Positions 8,626 to 18,727 of a DNA stretch of 64,000 bases are shown here, in pieces; the first letter of the stretch is position 1; every line of letters starts with the position of its first letter. The translations under genes and the position numbers were made by a program. Under the pieces are notes generated by a model, which saw only the letters and a list, made by a program, of their open reading frames with translations, was not told the DNA's origin and ran no database searches. Origin of the DNA: Bacteroidota bacterium (GTDB taxonomy: Bacteria; Bacteroidota; Bacteroidia; Bacteroidales; Cfx3-03); contig JACAUB010000001.1 in the NCBI GenBank assembly GCA_013390605.1, forward strand, positions 815,683-879,682. The letters run 5' to 3'.

Positions 8626-9990
8626 ATGAAACGGCTAATCCAAACTATTCAGAACATCTACAAAATAGAAGAACTACGTAAACGTATCTTCTATACCTTG
8701 GGTATCGTATTAATTTACCGCCTTGGTGCTCATGTTGTTCTTCCTGGAGTTGATCCAGAAATGCTGGCTAATTTAAGAAATCAGTCAAATAGTGGATTGT
8801 TAGGGCTACTAAACATGTTTTCAGGTGGGGCATTTGCGAATGCTTCCATCTTTGCATTGGGTATTATGCCTTACATTTCTGCTTCTATTGTAATTCAATT
8901 ACTTGGAATGGCTGTTCCTTATTTTCAGAAGCTTCAAAAAGAAGGGGAAAGTGGACGAAAGAAAATCAATCAGATTACTCGTTGGTTAACGGTAATAGTT
9001 GTAGGTTTTCAGGCGCCTGGTTATATTGCTAACCTTGTTAGTCAATTACCCAGTAGTGCAATCTATCCTTTTGATCCGGGAATGACATCTCCACCTATTT
9101 TCTTCTGGGTTTCATCGGTAGTAACTCTTATTTCAGGTACTATGTTTGTAATGTGGCTTGGTGAGAGAATTACGGATAAGGGTATTGGTAATGGTATCTC
9201 TTTGATTATCATGATCGGGATTATTGCTCGTTTACCGTTTGCTCTTTTCTCAGAACTTACTTCTCGTGTTGAACAAAAAGGTGGTGGACTTGTAATCTTC
9301 CTCATTGAAATTGCTGTTCTTGTAATGGTTGTTTTGATGTGTATTCTCTTGGTTCAAGGCACACGTAGAATACCGGTACAATATGCTAAACGAATTGTTG
9401 GTAACAAACAATATGGTGGTGTTCGTCAATACATTCCTTTGAAAGTTAATGCTGCAGGCGTAATGCCTATCATATTTGCGCAAGCAATTATGTTTTTGCC
9501 TTTAACTTTTGCTGGTTTCTCACGTAGTGAAGGTGTATCTTGGTTCACTTCTACATTTACGGATATCAATAGTTTTTGGTATAACTTTACTTATGCAATA
9601 TTAATCGTAGTCTTTACGTATTTTTATACTGCAATTACGATTCAGCCAAAACAGATGGCTGAAGACATGAAAAAGAATGGTGGATTTATTCCTGGTGTAA
9701 AACCTGGGAAGAAGACTGCAGAGTTTATTGACGATGTAATGTCTAAAATCACCTTACCTGGGTCATTATTTCTCGCATTGGTTGCAATTATGCCCGCATT
9801 AGTTCGTATAACCGGTGTAAGTAGCCAGTTTGCGCAATTCTACGGTGGTACTTCTCTACTTATTTTAGTTGGTGTTGTTTTAGACACACTACAACAAGTT
9901 GAGAGTCATTTACTGATGCGTCATTATGAAGGTCTGACTAAATCAGGTCGTATTAAAGGACGTAATGCATACCCGGTTGCCGGATATTAA
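8626..9990 (+). CDS. secY: Preprotein translocase subunit SecY
   Basis: SecY is the channel-forming subunit of the Sec translocase in the inner membrane. The 454-residue protein shows about ten hydrophobic segments, the plug region after TM1 (GLLGLLNMFSGGAF), the PYISASIVIQLL segment of TM2, the GNGISLIIMIGI region and the RRIPVQYAKR cytosolic loop. Length is normal. It is the only non-ribosomal gene in the spc part and lies between rplO and map, as in most bacteria. Confidence 0.98.
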   Translation: MKRLIQTIQNIYKIEELRKRIFYTLGIVLIYRLGAHVVLPGVDPEMLANLRNQSNSGLLGLLNMFSGGAFANASIFALGIMPYISASIVIQLLGMAVPYFQKLQKEGESGRKKINQITRWLTVIVVGFQAPGYIANLVSQLPSSAIYPFDPGMTSPPIFFWVSSVVTLISGTMFVMWLGERITDKGIGNGISLIIMIGIIARLPFALFSELTSRVEQKGGGLVIFLIEIAVLVMVVLMCILLVQGTRRIPVQYAKRIVGNKQYGGVRQYIPLKVNAAGVMPIIFAQAIMFLPLTFAGFSRSEGVSWFTSTFTDINSFWYNFTYAILIVVFTYFYTAITIQPKQMAEDMKKNGGFIPGVKPGKKTAEFIDDVMSKITLPGSLFLALVAIMPALVRITGVSSQFAQFYGGTSLLILVGVVLDTLQQVESHLLMRHYEGLTKSGRIKGRNAYPVAGY

Positions 9991-10001
9991 TCAATTGTTC
10001 A

Positions 10002-10778
10002 ATGATTGAACTCAAAACTACCGAAGATATAAGCCGTTTACGGCAAAGTTCTTTACTTGTTGGAAAAACATTGGCTGAAGTTGCCAGGCATATTAAGCCT
10101 GGCATTCAGACCAAAGAATTGGACCTGATAGCTGAAGAGTTTATCCTCAGTAATGGTGCATTACCTGCTTTTAAAGGTTATGGTGGATTCCCTGCAACTT
10201 TATGCATTTCTGTTAATGATGAAGTTGTACATGGATTTCCAAGTAAAAGAGTTTTAAAAGACGGTGATATTGTATCTGTTGACTGTGGAACCATTCTGGA
10301 TGGCTTTTATGGTGATTCGGCCTATACATTTGCTGTAGGTGAAATCAGTGAAGAGGTTCAGAATTTATTAACTCGGACAAAAGAGTCTCTCTACCTTGGT
10401 ATTGAAAAGGCTATTGCTGGAAACCGTTTAGGTGATATAGGATACGCCATACAATCATATACTGAATCATTTGGGTATGGGGTAGTGCGTGATCTGGTTG
10501 GGCATGGAATAGGTAAGCGGCTGCATGAGAAGCCTGAAGTGCCTAATTATGGAAAACGTGGAACTGGAATGATCTTACAGGAGGGAATGGTTATCTGTAT
10601 AGAGCCCATGATAAACCTCGGTAAGAAGTCAATTGTTCAGGAAGCTGACGGTTGGACAATACGGACCAGTGACAGAAAGCCTTCTGCTCATTTTGAACAT
10701 GAGATTGCAATCGGAAAAGATAAAGCTGACATATTGTCGAGTTTTGAGGAAATTGAAAGAGTGTTGAACAAAAATTAA
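10002..10778 (+). CDS. map: Methionine aminopeptidase, type I
   Basis: This 258-residue enzyme removes the initiator methionine from new proteins. The pita-bread fold metal ligands are visible: Asp in VDCGTILDGFYGDSA (two Asp), His in GHGIGKRLHE, Glu in CIEPMINLG and Glu in FEHEIAIG. The FPATLCISVNDEVVHGFP substrate segment is also typical. It has no N-terminal SH3-like extension, so it is the short bacterial form. It lies between secY and infA. Confidence 0.96.
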   Translation: MIELKTTEDISRLRQSSLLVGKTLAEVARHIKPGIQTKELDLIAEEFILSNGALPAFKGYGGFPATLCISVNDEVVHGFPSKRVLKDGDIVSVDCGTILDGFYGDSAYTFAVGEISEEVQNLLTRTKESLYLGIEKAIAGNRLGDIGYAIQSYTESFGYGVVRDLVGHGIGKRLHEKPEVPNYGKRGTGMILQEGMVICIEPMINLGKKSIVQEADGWTIRTSDRKPSAHFEHEIAIGKDKADILSSFEEIERVLNKN

Positions 10779-10793
10779 ATAACCGGTAAATTA

Positions 10794-11012
10794 ATGGCTA
10801 AACAAGCATCAATTGAACAAGATGGTGTTGTAATCGAATCTTTAGGGAACGCAATGTTCCGAGTTGAATTGGAAAATGGACACGTAATAACTGCTCATAT
10901 TTCAGGTAAAATGAGGATGCACTATATCAAAATTTTACCAGGAGATAAAGTTAAAGTTGAAATGTCTCCTTATGATTTGAGTAAAGGCCGAATTTCGTTC
11001 AGATATAAATAA
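10794..11012 (+). CDS. infA: Translation initiation factor IF-1
   Basis: This 72-residue S1/OB-fold protein has exact IF-1 length. Conserved segments are [20 protein letters not shown] and [25 protein letters not shown]-1 occupies the A site of the small subunit during initiation. It lies between map and rpmJ, the order usual for this phylum. Confidence 0.97.
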   Translation: MAKQASIEQDGVVIESLGNAMFRVELENGHVITAHISGKMRMHYIKILPGDKVKVEMSPYDLSKGRISFRYK

Positions 11013-11035
11013 AATGACGCTTAAAAAACAGCAAA

Positions 11036-11152
11036 ATGAAAGTTAGAGCATCAATTAAGAAAAGAACTCCAGATTGCAAGATCGTTCGCCGCAAAGGGGT
11101 ATTGTACGTGATTAATAAAAAGAATCCTAAGTACAAGCAAAGACAAGGGTAA
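11036..11152 (+). CDS. rpmJ: 50S ribosomal protein L36, zinc-ligand-free form
   Basis: A 38-codon gene begins with [10 protein letters not shown] and ends with the family tail KYKQRQG. The family normally binds zinc with CxxC, a third Cys and a His. Here only the second cysteine (C14, in TPDCKIV) remains; the other ligand positions read Thr, Asn and Tyr. This C-minus form is known in the Bacteroidota. The gene lies 23 bases after infA and 28 before rpsM. Confidence 0.95.
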   Translation: MKVRASIKKRTPDCKIVRRKGVLYVINKKNPKYKQRQG

Positions 11153-11180
11153 TTAATAATATAATTTCAGATTTCATAAT

Positions 11181-11564
11181 ATGGCACGTATTGCAGGTAT
11201 TGACTTACCGAAAAATAAAAGAGGTGAAATCGGCTTAACCTACATTTACGGAATCGGTCGCACTAGCGCCCAAAAGATTCTGAGCGAAGCAGGTGTTGAT
11301 TTTAATAAAAAAGTGCAAGATTGGGACGATGATGAGCAAAATCGTATTCGTACAATCATTAACGATACTTTTAAAGTAGAAGGAGCACTTCGTTCTGAAG
11401 TTCAGATGAGCATCAAGCGACTGATGGATATCGGTTGTTATCGCGGAATCCGCCACCGTGTTGGACTGCCTGTTCGTGGTCAATCGACCAAGAATAATGC
11501 ACGTACACGTAAAGGAAGGAAAAAGACTGTTGCTAACAAGAAGAAAGCACCGAATAAAGGATAA
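11181..11564 (+). CDS. rpsM: 30S ribosomal protein S13
   Basis: This 127-residue protein has the S13 start [25 protein letters not shown], the helix-hairpin-helix region and the C-terminal [26 protein letters not shown]13 contacts the P-site tRNA and forms intersubunit bridges with L5. The basic tail (KKKAPNKG) is normal. It opens the alpha-operon part of the cluster. Confidence 0.97.
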   Translation: MARIAGIDLPKNKRGEIGLTYIYGIGRTSAQKILSEAGVDFNKKVQDWDDDEQNRIRTIINDTFKVEGALRSEVQMSIKRLMDIGCYRGIRHRVGLPVRGQSTKNNARTRKGRKKTVANKKKAPNKG

Positions 11565-11601
11565 TTAAGGTAATTTCAAAATTGGTTGAAATAATCAGCA
11601 C

Positions 11602-11994
11602 ATGGCAAAAAGCACCAAAACACAATCAAAAAAGAGAGTTGTAAAAGTAGAACCTGTAGGTAAAGCTTATGTAACAGCTTCTTTCAATAACATTATTATC
11701 TCTCTTACAAACAATGCAGGTCAAGTTATTTCATGGGCCTCTGCAGGTAAGATGGGTTTTAAAGGGTCGAAAAAGAATACCCCATATGCAGCTCAAATGG
11801 CAGCAACAGACTGTTCAAAGACTGCTTACGACCTTGGTTTACGCAAGGTAAAGGTATTCGTAAAAGGACCGGGTTCTGGACGTGAGTCTGCAATTCGTAC
11901 TTTGCATACCACTGGTATTGAGGTTACTGAAATTCAGGATATCACCCCATTACCTCATAACGGTTGCCGCCCACCCAAGCGTAGAAGGGTATAA
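11602..11994 (+). CDS. rpsK: 30S ribosomal protein S11
   Basis: This 130-residue protein carries the [21 protein letters not shown] core and the end [15 protein letters not shown] diagnostic of S11. S11 lies on the platform near the Shine-Dalgarno helix. In the Bacteroidota this area of the ribosome is linked to the weak use of Shine-Dalgarno sequences, though nothing unusual can be seen in this copy. The stop codon is part of the hairpin at 11993-12012. Confidence 0.97.
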   Translation: MAKSTKTQSKKRVVKVEPVGKAYVTASFNNIIISLTNNAGQVISWASAGKMGFKGSKKNTPYAAQMAATDCSKTAYDLGLRKVKVFVKGPGSGRESAIRTLHTTGIEVTEIQDITPLPHNGCRPPKRRRV

Positions 11995-12012
11995 CACTTT
12001 GTGAAAAGTGTT
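11993..12012 (+). promoter_or_regulatory. Hairpin in the rpsK-rpsD gap, possible leader structure
   Basis: An 8-bp perfect stem (AACACTTT / AAAGTGTT) closes a GTGA tetraloop of the GNRA type. The stem begins on the rpsK stop codon and lies about 50 bases before rpsD. No U-tract follows, so it is unlikely to be a terminator. It may be an RNA processing or protein-binding site; S4 is known to autoregulate in other bacteria, which makes it a candidate, but this is inference. Confidence 0.4.
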
Positions 12013-12058
12013 GAAAATTCGTTATTAAGTATTTATTTTAGGTAAAAAATAATAAAGT

Positions 12059-12664
12059 ATGGCAAGATATATTGGCCCGAAGTCAAAGATCGCCAGAAAG
12101 TTCAAAGAACCAATCTACGGTCACGATAAAAACTTTGAAAAGAGAAGTTATCCTCCCGGACAACATGGGCAGGCTCACAAGCGTAAAAAAATGTCTGAAT
12201 ATGGTACTCAGCTTATGGAAAAACAGAAAGCGAAGTATACGTATGGTATTTTGGAACGCCAGTTTAAAAATATCTTCTCTAAAGCTGCAAGAAAAGCAGG
12301 TATCACAGGTACAAACCTTTTGAAATTAATCGAGGCTCGCCTTGATAATGTCGTTTATCGCCTTGGTATTGCCCCAACACGTGCAGCTGGACGTCAGCTT
12401 GTTTCTCATCGTCACGTAACTGTAAATGGAAAAGTTGTAAACATTCCATCTTATGAACTTCGTCCTGGTGATACTATCGGTGTAAGAGAGAAATCTAAAT
12501 CACTTGAAGTAATCGTAAATTCGCTGGCTTCTCGTAGCAATCAATTTCCTTGGTTGGAATGGGATGGTTCATCAATGATTGGTAAGTTTGTAAGCTTTCC
12601 AGAACGTGAAGATATTCCAGAAAACATCCATGAGCAATTGATTGTGGAATTGTATTCAAAGTAA
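12059..12664 (+). CDS. rpsD: 30S ribosomal protein S4
   Basis: This 201-residue protein has the S4 N-domain and the S4 RNA-binding domain ([31 protein letters not shown], about residues 93-125). The N-terminal zinc cysteines of C-plus forms are missing, with basic and aromatic residues in their place. S4 starts 16S assembly and takes part in translational fidelity. The gap before it holds a small hairpin. Confidence 0.97.
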   Translation: MARYIGPKSKIARKFKEPIYGHDKNFEKRSYPPGQHGQAHKRKKMSEYGTQLMEKQKAKYTYGILERQFKNIFSKAARKAGITGTNLLKLIEARLDNVVYRLGIAPTRAAGRQLVSHRHVTVNGKVVNIPSYELRPGDTIGVREKSKSLEVIVNSLASRSNQFPWLEWDGSSMIGKFVSFPEREDIPENIHEQLIVELYSK

Positions 12665-12719
12665 TAAAATTACTTATTTTTATCAGTCAGCAATTACCAA
12701 TTCAAAGAACATCATATTT

Positions 12720-13712
12720 ATGGCAATTTTAGCATTTCAAAAGCCGGAAAAAGTCATCATGCTTGAAAGCGATGATTTCAAAGGCGTGTTTGAATTCAGG
12801 CCGCTCGAGCCAGGTTTCGGAATAACAATTGGAAATGCCTTAAGGCGAATATTGTTATCCTCTCTGGAAGGGTATGCTATTACATCTGTCAGGATTGAAG
12901 GAGTTGAGCAGGAGTTTTCATCTATTAAAGGTGTTATCGAAGATGTAACAGATATCATTCTGAATCTAAAACAAATTCGTTTCAAACGCCAGTTAGAAGG
13001 TGAAACAACTGAAAAAGCTCATATCGTGATCGCTGGTCAGGATACCTTCAAAGCAGGCGATTTAAATAGGTTTCTCTCTACTTTCGCGGTTTTGAACCCT
13101 GATCTGGAGATCTGTCATATGGATCCTTCAGTCAAACTGACTTTGGAGATCAGTGTCGATAAAGGTAGAGGATACGTTCCAGCCGATGAAAATAGGGTTT
13201 TGAATGCTCCTGTCAACACAATATTTATCGATTCAATTCATACCCCGATAAAGAACGTTAAGTTTGCTATTGAGAACTATCGCGTAGAACAGAAAACGGA
13301 CTATGAGAAATTAGTACTTGACATTCAAACCGACGGATCAATTCAACCTAAAGAAGCATTGAAAGAATCAGCAAAAATTCTGATTCAACACTTTATGCTT
13401 TTCTCTGACGAAAAGATCTCTATCGACAATGAAGAAAAAACCGTAACCGAAGAGTTTGACGAAACTTCGTTGCACATCAGACAACTTCTTAAAACTAAGC
13501 TTGTTGATATGGATTTATCTGTTCGCGCGCTTAATTGTTTGAAAGCTGCAGATGTAGAAACACTTGGTGATTTGGTTGCATTTAATAAAAACGATCTGTT
13601 GAAATTCCGTAACTTCGGTAAAAAATCTCTTACAGAACTTGAAGAGCTTGTTAAATCTAAGGGTTTGGAGTTTGGAATGAATGTTGCAAAATATAAATTA
13701 GATAAGGAATAA
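12720..13712 (+). CDS. rpoA: RNA polymerase alpha subunit
   Basis: The start is set at ATG 12720, giving 330 residues beginning [12 protein letters not shown]; a longer frame from 12642 overlaps rpsD and adds residues not typical of alpha. The N-terminal dimerisation domain includes [25 protein letters not shown]. The C-terminal domain, which binds UP elements and activators, begins near residue 250 and includes [19 protein letters not shown] and [18 protein letters not shown] motifs. It is in its standard place between rpsD and rplQ. Confidence 0.97.
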   Translation: MAILAFQKPEKVIMLESDDFKGVFEFRPLEPGFGITIGNALRRILLSSLEGYAITSVRIEGVEQEFSSIKGVIEDVTDIILNLKQIRFKRQLEGETTEKAHIVIAGQDTFKAGDLNRFLSTFAVLNPDLEICHMDPSVKLTLEISVDKGRGYVPADENRVLNAPVNTIFIDSIHTPIKNVKFAIENYRVEQKTDYEKLVLDIQTDGSIQPKEALKESAKILIQHFMLFSDEKISIDNEEKTVTEEFDETSLHIRQLLKTKLVDMDLSVRALNCLKAADVETLGDLVAFNKNDLLKFRNFGKKSLTELEELVKSKGLEFGMNVAKYKLDKE

Positions 13713-13717
13713 TCGCA

Positions 13718-14224
13718 ATGAGACACAGAAAAGGATTCAATCACTTAGGAAGAACTAGCGCTCATCGTCATGCGATGTTGTCGAACATGGCGTCTTCTCT
13801 CATTCTGCATAAACGCATTACAACTACTCTTGCTAAGGCTAAAGCTTTACGTTCATACGTTGAGCCCTTAATCACGAAGTCAAAGGATACTTCTACTCAT
13901 TCACAACGTACTGTATTTAGTTATCTTCAAAACAACGATGCAGTTCACGAACTGTTTTATGTTGTTTCTGGTAAGATTGCAAATCGTGCAGGTGGATATA
14001 CTCGTATTCTTAAAACTGGAATCCGTCAAGGAGATAGTTCGGAAATGTGTATTATGGAGCTTGTTGACTTTAATACTACTTATAATGTAGTTAAAGAAAA
14101 GGAAACAAAAACTGTTAAAACACGTCGTGGTACTCGTAAAAAAGAAACTGCTACTGTAGCTCCTGTTGCTGAACAAGCTCCAGAAGCAAATGAAACTACA
14201 TCAGAAAGTAGTTCCAACGAATAA
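13718..14224 (+). CDS. rplQ: 50S ribosomal protein L17 with acidic tail
   Basis: The core (residues 1-120: [20 protein letters not shown], then [27 protein letters not shown]) is standard L17. The protein is 168 residues, about 40 more than E. coli L17. The extra C-terminal part is a lysine-rich linker followed by an Ala/Glu/Thr/Ser-rich tail, as often seen in this phylum. L17 lies near the tunnel exit. It is the last gene of the ribosomal block, 5 bases after rpoA. Confidence 0.96.
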   Translation: MRHRKGFNHLGRTSAHRHAMLSNMASSLILHKRITTTLAKAKALRSYVEPLITKSKDTSTHSQRTVFSYLQNNDAVHELFYVVSGKIANRAGGYTRILKTGIRQGDSSEMCIMELVDFNTTYNVVKEKETKTVKTRRGTRKKETATVAPVAEQAPEANETTSESSSNE

Positions 14225-14251
14225 ATAACCATCTTATATGGGAACACGGTG

Positions 14252-14282
14252 GAGGATAAAGTAATTTACTTTGTCCTCTTTT
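14252..14282 (+). terminator. Intrinsic terminator after the ribosomal block
   Basis: A 13-bp stem (GAGGATAAAGTAA with TTACTTTGTCCTC, one G-U pair) has almost no loop as written, so the closing pairs probably open. It is followed directly by a run of T. It lies 27 bases after the rplQ stop and closes the block of roughly 14 kb. Confidence 0.75.
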
Positions 14283-14338
14283 CGTGTTATTTAAAAATTA
14301 CACTCAACTTTTTACAGCATTCTTTGTTTAATTTCTTT

Positions 14339-14346
14339 TACTTTTG
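14339..14346 (+). promoter_or_regulatory. eno promoter, -7 element TACTTTTG
   Basis: TACTTTTG is an exact TAnnTTTG match that lies 44 bases upstream of the eno start codon and after the rplQ terminator. A TTTG also occurs at 14323-14326, but it is too close to serve as a normal -33 box. A start site near 14354 would give a leader of about 37 bases. Confidence 0.6.
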
Positions 14347-14390
14347 GAAAGAGTGAATTATATTTTGTGTAATCTTAAAAAACATATTAA

Positions 14391-15680
<1,290 letters not shown>

Positions 15681-15706
15681 TTTTTTCTGAAATATTGTAA
15701 TAAGCT

Positions 15707-15770
15707 AAAATCTCATCAATAAAAAAGCTGATCCATTTATTTGGATCAGCTTTTTTATTGATGAGATTTT
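15707..15770. terminator. Bidirectional terminator, perfect 29-bp stem
   Basis: Bases 15707-15735 are exactly reverse-complementary to 15742-15770, with a 6-base TTTATT loop. Inside the stem, AGCTGATCCA/TGGATCAGCT is flanked by A6 and T6 runs, so a U-tract results on both strands. It lies between convergent eno and the leftward gene ending at 15801. Confidence 0.85.
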
Positions 15771-15800
15771 TTTGTTTAGGGATATTCAAAAGAAAATACA

Positions 15801-16838
15801 CTATTTAAAATAACTAACCTTTTTCTTTTGTTTATTGTTATTTATTATTGAAAAACTATTTCTAGCGGAATTGACACTTCCCGATGGATACGTGTAATTT
15901 TCCCAAACCCACGGATGCATCAGTAATTGGTATCTACCGGGTTTTACTTCTGTTGGTTTTCCAATCCAAGAAGGTATACTGTTGTCACTTAGATAGATAA
16001 GATGTTCGGCAATCCAGCTATTATATGTGTCAAATTCATAAGCACCACTACGAAGTAATGAGAATTGATCAAGAATCACCGCATTATTTAAAACCATATT
16101 TATGTTTACTTTGCTGCCATGTGAAGCATAGTACTTTGCTTTTAAACCTGTATCCTTTTCCCATTTAGCATTATAGCTTTTTAGAATCTGTATTAATTTC
16201 GTATTCATCTGCTTCAGATGTAATGTATCGACACTTTTAATAATAATCTCAGTACCTAGTCCCTTACTATCACTGGTCTTTTTTACCTCATAATATTTAT
16301 CGAATAATTCTTTTAATTCACTAATATCTTGATATTTCCATGAAGGATTATTATTTGCAATGTATAAATCGTTTGCCGAAATATGGGGTTGTACATCTAC
16401 GGTATCCTGATTTAAACTAGCTATAAATTTAAGATACTGTTGTTGAAGCCCTGAATCGTATTCTTCAGTAGGATCATTATACATGACAAAATAGGTTGCC
16501 GCTCTACTGCCTATAAAATATTTTTCAACTTTATTGGCATTAACACCACCGTCTATGTCACGTGCATGGATATCATGTCTGATTACAATTAACTTTTCAG
16601 GTAGTTTTGACTTATCAGATTTGTAAAATTTATCGAAATCCCAAAAGACAAATCCTTCTTTTTTGAGGGTTTCAATGAAATTAAAATATACTGGAATTCC
16701 GAATTTAGCTTTAATAGCCGCTTCATCTATTTTTTGTTTCGGCTTATTTACAGGTGTTGTCGCTTCAGCTGCCTTATCACAACTCAACGATGTGAACAGG
16801 ATTAATCCTGTTAAAAGTGTTTTTAATCGTACAAACAT
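15801..16838 (-). CDS. Putative lipoprotein with polysaccharide-deacetylase-like motifs
   Basis: This 345-residue protein has a lipoprotein signal: a hydrophobic segment ending LFTSLSC, so acylation at Cys 19 is expected. The segment VIRHDIHARD near residue 90 resembles the HD motif of NodB-like deacetylase folds, and later ASHGSKVN and LLMHPWVWEN look like further metal or active-site histidines. The exact family was not recognised; a carbohydrate or peptidoglycan deacetylase-like role is possible but unproven. It is a single-gene unit with its own promoter upstream, convergent with eno. Confidence 0.6.
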   Translation of the reverse strand: MFVRLKTLLTGLILFTSLSCDKAAEATTPVNKPKQKIDEAAIKAKFGIPVYFNFIETLKKEGFVFWDFDKFYKSDKSKLPEKLIVIRHDIHARDIDGGVNANKVEKYFIGSRAATYFVMYNDPTEEYDSGLQQQYLKFIASLNQDTVDVQPHISANDLYIANNNPSWKYQDISELKELFDKYYEVKKTSDSKGLGTEIIIKSVDTLHLKQMNTKLIQILKSYNAKWEKDTGLKAKYYASHGSKVNINMVLNNAVILDQFSLLRSGAYEFDTYNSWIAEHLIYLSDNSIPSWIGKPTEVKPGRYQLLMHPWVWENYTYPSGSVNSARNSFSIINNNKQKKKVSYFK

Positions 16839-16860
16839 TTTTGACTTTTTTTCTCAATTA

Positions 16861-16868
16861 CAAAAATA
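16861..16868 (-). promoter_or_regulatory. Promoter, -7 element TATTTTTG (minus strand)
   Basis: The minus strand reads TATTTTTG, an exact TAnnTTTG match, 22 bases upstream of the ATG at 16838. No clear -33 TTTG is seen. It fits the leftward lipoprotein gene. Confidence 0.45.
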
Positions 16869-17121
16869 GCGTTAAAAGATGTTACGGTACGTCATTATTT
16901 AGGATTTTTTTATAATAAAATTATGAAAAAAGTAAATTACTATTGTAGCTTGATTTTTTGTTTTTATAAAGATTTATTTTTAGAAAGTTGTTTGATTTGA
17001 CTTCCTCTTTTTAATTCAGATTGAATTGGCAGATATAAAAATTTATGGGTCTATTTATAGAAATTATTAATCAGTTTGAAAAGATATAGGGCAAAAATAA
17101 AAAGATTTATATTAAATAGAA
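16869..17121. other. AT-rich gap with no gene seen
   Basis: This stretch is very AT-rich and holds no credible reading frame, tRNA or promoter. It separates the leftward lipoprotein gene from a structured element at 17122-17216. Confidence 0.5.
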
Positions 17122-17216
17122 AATCCCGATTTTTCGGGACTAGGAAAATCGGGATTGATGAGGCGAAAAGTTATTGCTAAGTAAGAAAAGTACACCTGTC
17201 TGGGGAACAGTCCCGA
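17122..17216. ncRNA. Candidate structured RNA with pseudoknot potential
   Basis: Bases 17122-17133 (AATCCCGATTTT) pair perfectly with 17145-17156. The loop between them contains TCGGGACT (17134-17141), which is a perfect 8-base complement of AGTCCCGA at 17209-17216. The two helices cross, so an H-type pseudoknot could form. TCCCGA/TCGGGA within 17124-17139 gives a competing short hairpin with a TTTT loop. The element lies just downstream of the leftward gene at 17234, so it may be that gene's 3' region and terminator; a separate small RNA is only a possibility. Confidence 0.35.
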
Positions 17217-17233
17217 AGGAAGGAAAAGTAAAA

Positions 17234-17539
17234 TTATCTTAATATAACTTCTGGTTTTATTGATTCATTTACATAAATTTTTAATCCTTCTTTTGCACAA
17301 GCTGGACATGAGGCGTGTTTCTCCGAATATTCATAACCACATCGTTTGCAACGGAAAAATTGTAAATGAGTTTCTAGTTTTTTAGCAGAGAATAGTACAA
17401 CGGTTAAAGCTACAAGAGGTGTAAATAAAACTGCAATATGAAAAGTCCATTGAGACCCGACCTTTCTGTGTTTTGCAGCTGCAGCTACCCAGAAACAGGA
17501 TAGCAAATAGACGATAGTGAAAAGCATTGGAATAATCAT
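17234..17539 (-). CDS. Small membrane protein with C-terminal zinc ribbon
   Basis: This 101-residue protein starts with two hydrophobic segments (about residues 1-18 and 29-49) followed by a cytosolic zinc ribbon with two CxxC pairs (CKRCGYEYSEKHASCPAC, about residues 69-86). No family function is known to me. It may anchor or sense at the membrane through the ribbon. A promoter motif lies upstream at 17588-17595 and a structured element directly follows the gene. Confidence 0.7.
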   Translation of the reverse strand: MIIPMLFTIVYLLSCFWVAAAAKHRKVGSQWTFHIAVLFTPLVALTVVLFSAKKLETHLQFFRCKRCGYEYSEKHASCPACAKEGLKIYVNESIKPEVILR

Positions 17540-17587
17540 AGTATTGCATTTAAATTATACAAGAATATTTCCTGTTATTTCTTTCAA

Positions 17588-17595
17588 CAAAAATA
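17588..17595 (-). promoter_or_regulatory. Promoter, -7 element TATTTTTG (minus strand)
   Basis: An exact TAnnTTTG match on the minus strand lies 48 bases upstream of the zinc-ribbon gene start at 17539. Confidence 0.4.
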
Positions 17596-17783
17596 TACTA
17601 AAAAAAGCGACAATGAAAGAAAAAATATACTTATTGTATGAACCCCTTCCTTTTCAGGACGAACCCCCCCCTTTTTCTGTATGAACCCATTTTTTAATTT
17701 TTTTTTAAAAATTAAAAATCTAATATTGAAAAATAGAGTATAGTGTTGATGAAATTGTAAAATATAGTTTAATTTATTGTAAA

Positions 17784-18536
17784 TCAATAATTTATTGATT
17801 CTAAAAGTTTGATCTGATCAGATGGAATTGGAAACTCAAGATTCTTTTCCTCATACGAAATTATACATGTTTTATTTCGTCTATTTACACGTATTAAATG
17901 TTTGATATTGATGATGATAGATCTATTTATTCTGAAAAAATTAGTTGGAGGTAATTCTTCTTCCATCTGCCCTAAACTTTGTGTTACGATTTCTTGGGTA
18001 CCATTTGTAAGATATATTTTAGAATAATTTCCATCAGCATCAATGTAAAAAATATCCGAAAAGTTGAGCATAATAAAACCAGATCTAGTATTGAAACGTT
18101 TTTTTCTGAAATTATCATTTATTACAACAAGTAAATTATCTATCTTGTCACTAATACCGGTTTTAGGTTTTGTTAGCATAAAACGAGTGATGGTTTCTCG
18201 GAGCTCTTCTTCATTGATAGGTTTAAGTAAATAATCGAATGCAGCATGTTTTACGGCTTGTATTGCATACTGATCATAAGCAGTGACAAAAACAATATGC
18301 GATTTAATATTTAAATTGCGTAAAGCAATAGCTAATTCAAAGCCATTTTTTTTAGGCATCTGAATGTCAAGAAAAATCAGATCAGGAGGGCTAACTAGAA
18401 TAAATGCAATAGCCTCATCAACACTACCTAATTGTGCAGTTACCGAAATGTTTTCATAATCTTCCAGCAGAGCAGTTAATAAATCTCTGGCTTCCGATTC
18501 ATCATCGACTATAATAGCCTTAATTGTTTCGTCCAT
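17784..18536 (-). CDS. LytTR-family response regulator
   Basis: This 250-residue regulator has an N-terminal receiver domain with acidic pocket DDE (residues 11-13), phospho-acceptor Asp57 in FLDIQMP and conserved Lys105 in LLKPI. A LytTR DNA-binding domain occupies about residues 145-245 (IFYIDADGNYSKIYL, then FFRINRSIIINIKHL). LytTR regulators usually pair with a LytS/YehU-type histidine kinase, but none is adjacent, so it is an orphan here. LytTR proteins bind pairs of short direct repeats. Confidence 0.9.
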   Translation of the reverse strand: MDETIKAIIVDDESEARDLLTALLEDYENISVTAQLGSVDEAIAFILVSPPDLIFLDIQMPKKNGFELAIALRNLNIKSHIVFVTAYDQYAIQAVKHAAFDYLLKPINEEELRETITRFMLTKPKTGISDKIDNLLVVINDNFRKKRFNTRSGFIMLNFSDIFYIDADGNYSKIYLTNGTQEIVTQSLGQMEEELPPTNFFRINRSIIINIKHLIRVNRRNKTCIISYEEKNLEFPIPSDQIKLLESINY

Positions 18537-18593
18537 CCGGTATATTTTTAAAGAAATTATTTTTTATAGTAAGTGTAGCGTTTTTTAGTGCTT

Positions 18594-18601
18594 CAAAAGT
18601 A
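18594..18601 (-). promoter_or_regulatory. Promoter, -7 element TACTTTTG (minus strand)
   Basis: An exact TAnnTTTG match on the minus strand lies 57 bases upstream of the LytTR regulator start at 18536, in the divergent gap before ccmF. Confidence 0.4.
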
Positions 18602-18714
18602 AGATGAACTCTTTTAATTTGCAAGTGTTTGATTTGAATTATAATTGCAAATACAATTTTTACTTTCTTTGACTTGCGGTTTAAAAAAATAAAATGAGTC
18701 TTTTATTTTCTTTA

Positions 18715-18722
18715 TATATTTG
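18715..18722 (+). promoter_or_regulatory. Promoter, -7 element TATATTTG abutting ccmF start
   Basis: An exact TAnnTTTG match ends only 5 bases before the ccmF ATG. If it is used, the transcript would start at or very near the start codon, giving a leaderless mRNA. Confidence 0.45.
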
Positions 18723-18727
18723 AAAAT

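Noticed and set aside
11014..11046. A 10-codon frame overlapping the rpmJ start
   Set aside because: Too short to support as a gene; it could couple translation, but nothing beyond position suggests it.
17584..17787. A 67-codon minus-strand frame between the zinc-ribbon and LytTR genes
   Set aside because: It is low in complexity, has a poly-C/poly-A composition and no family-like motif; probably a chance frame in AT-rich DNA.
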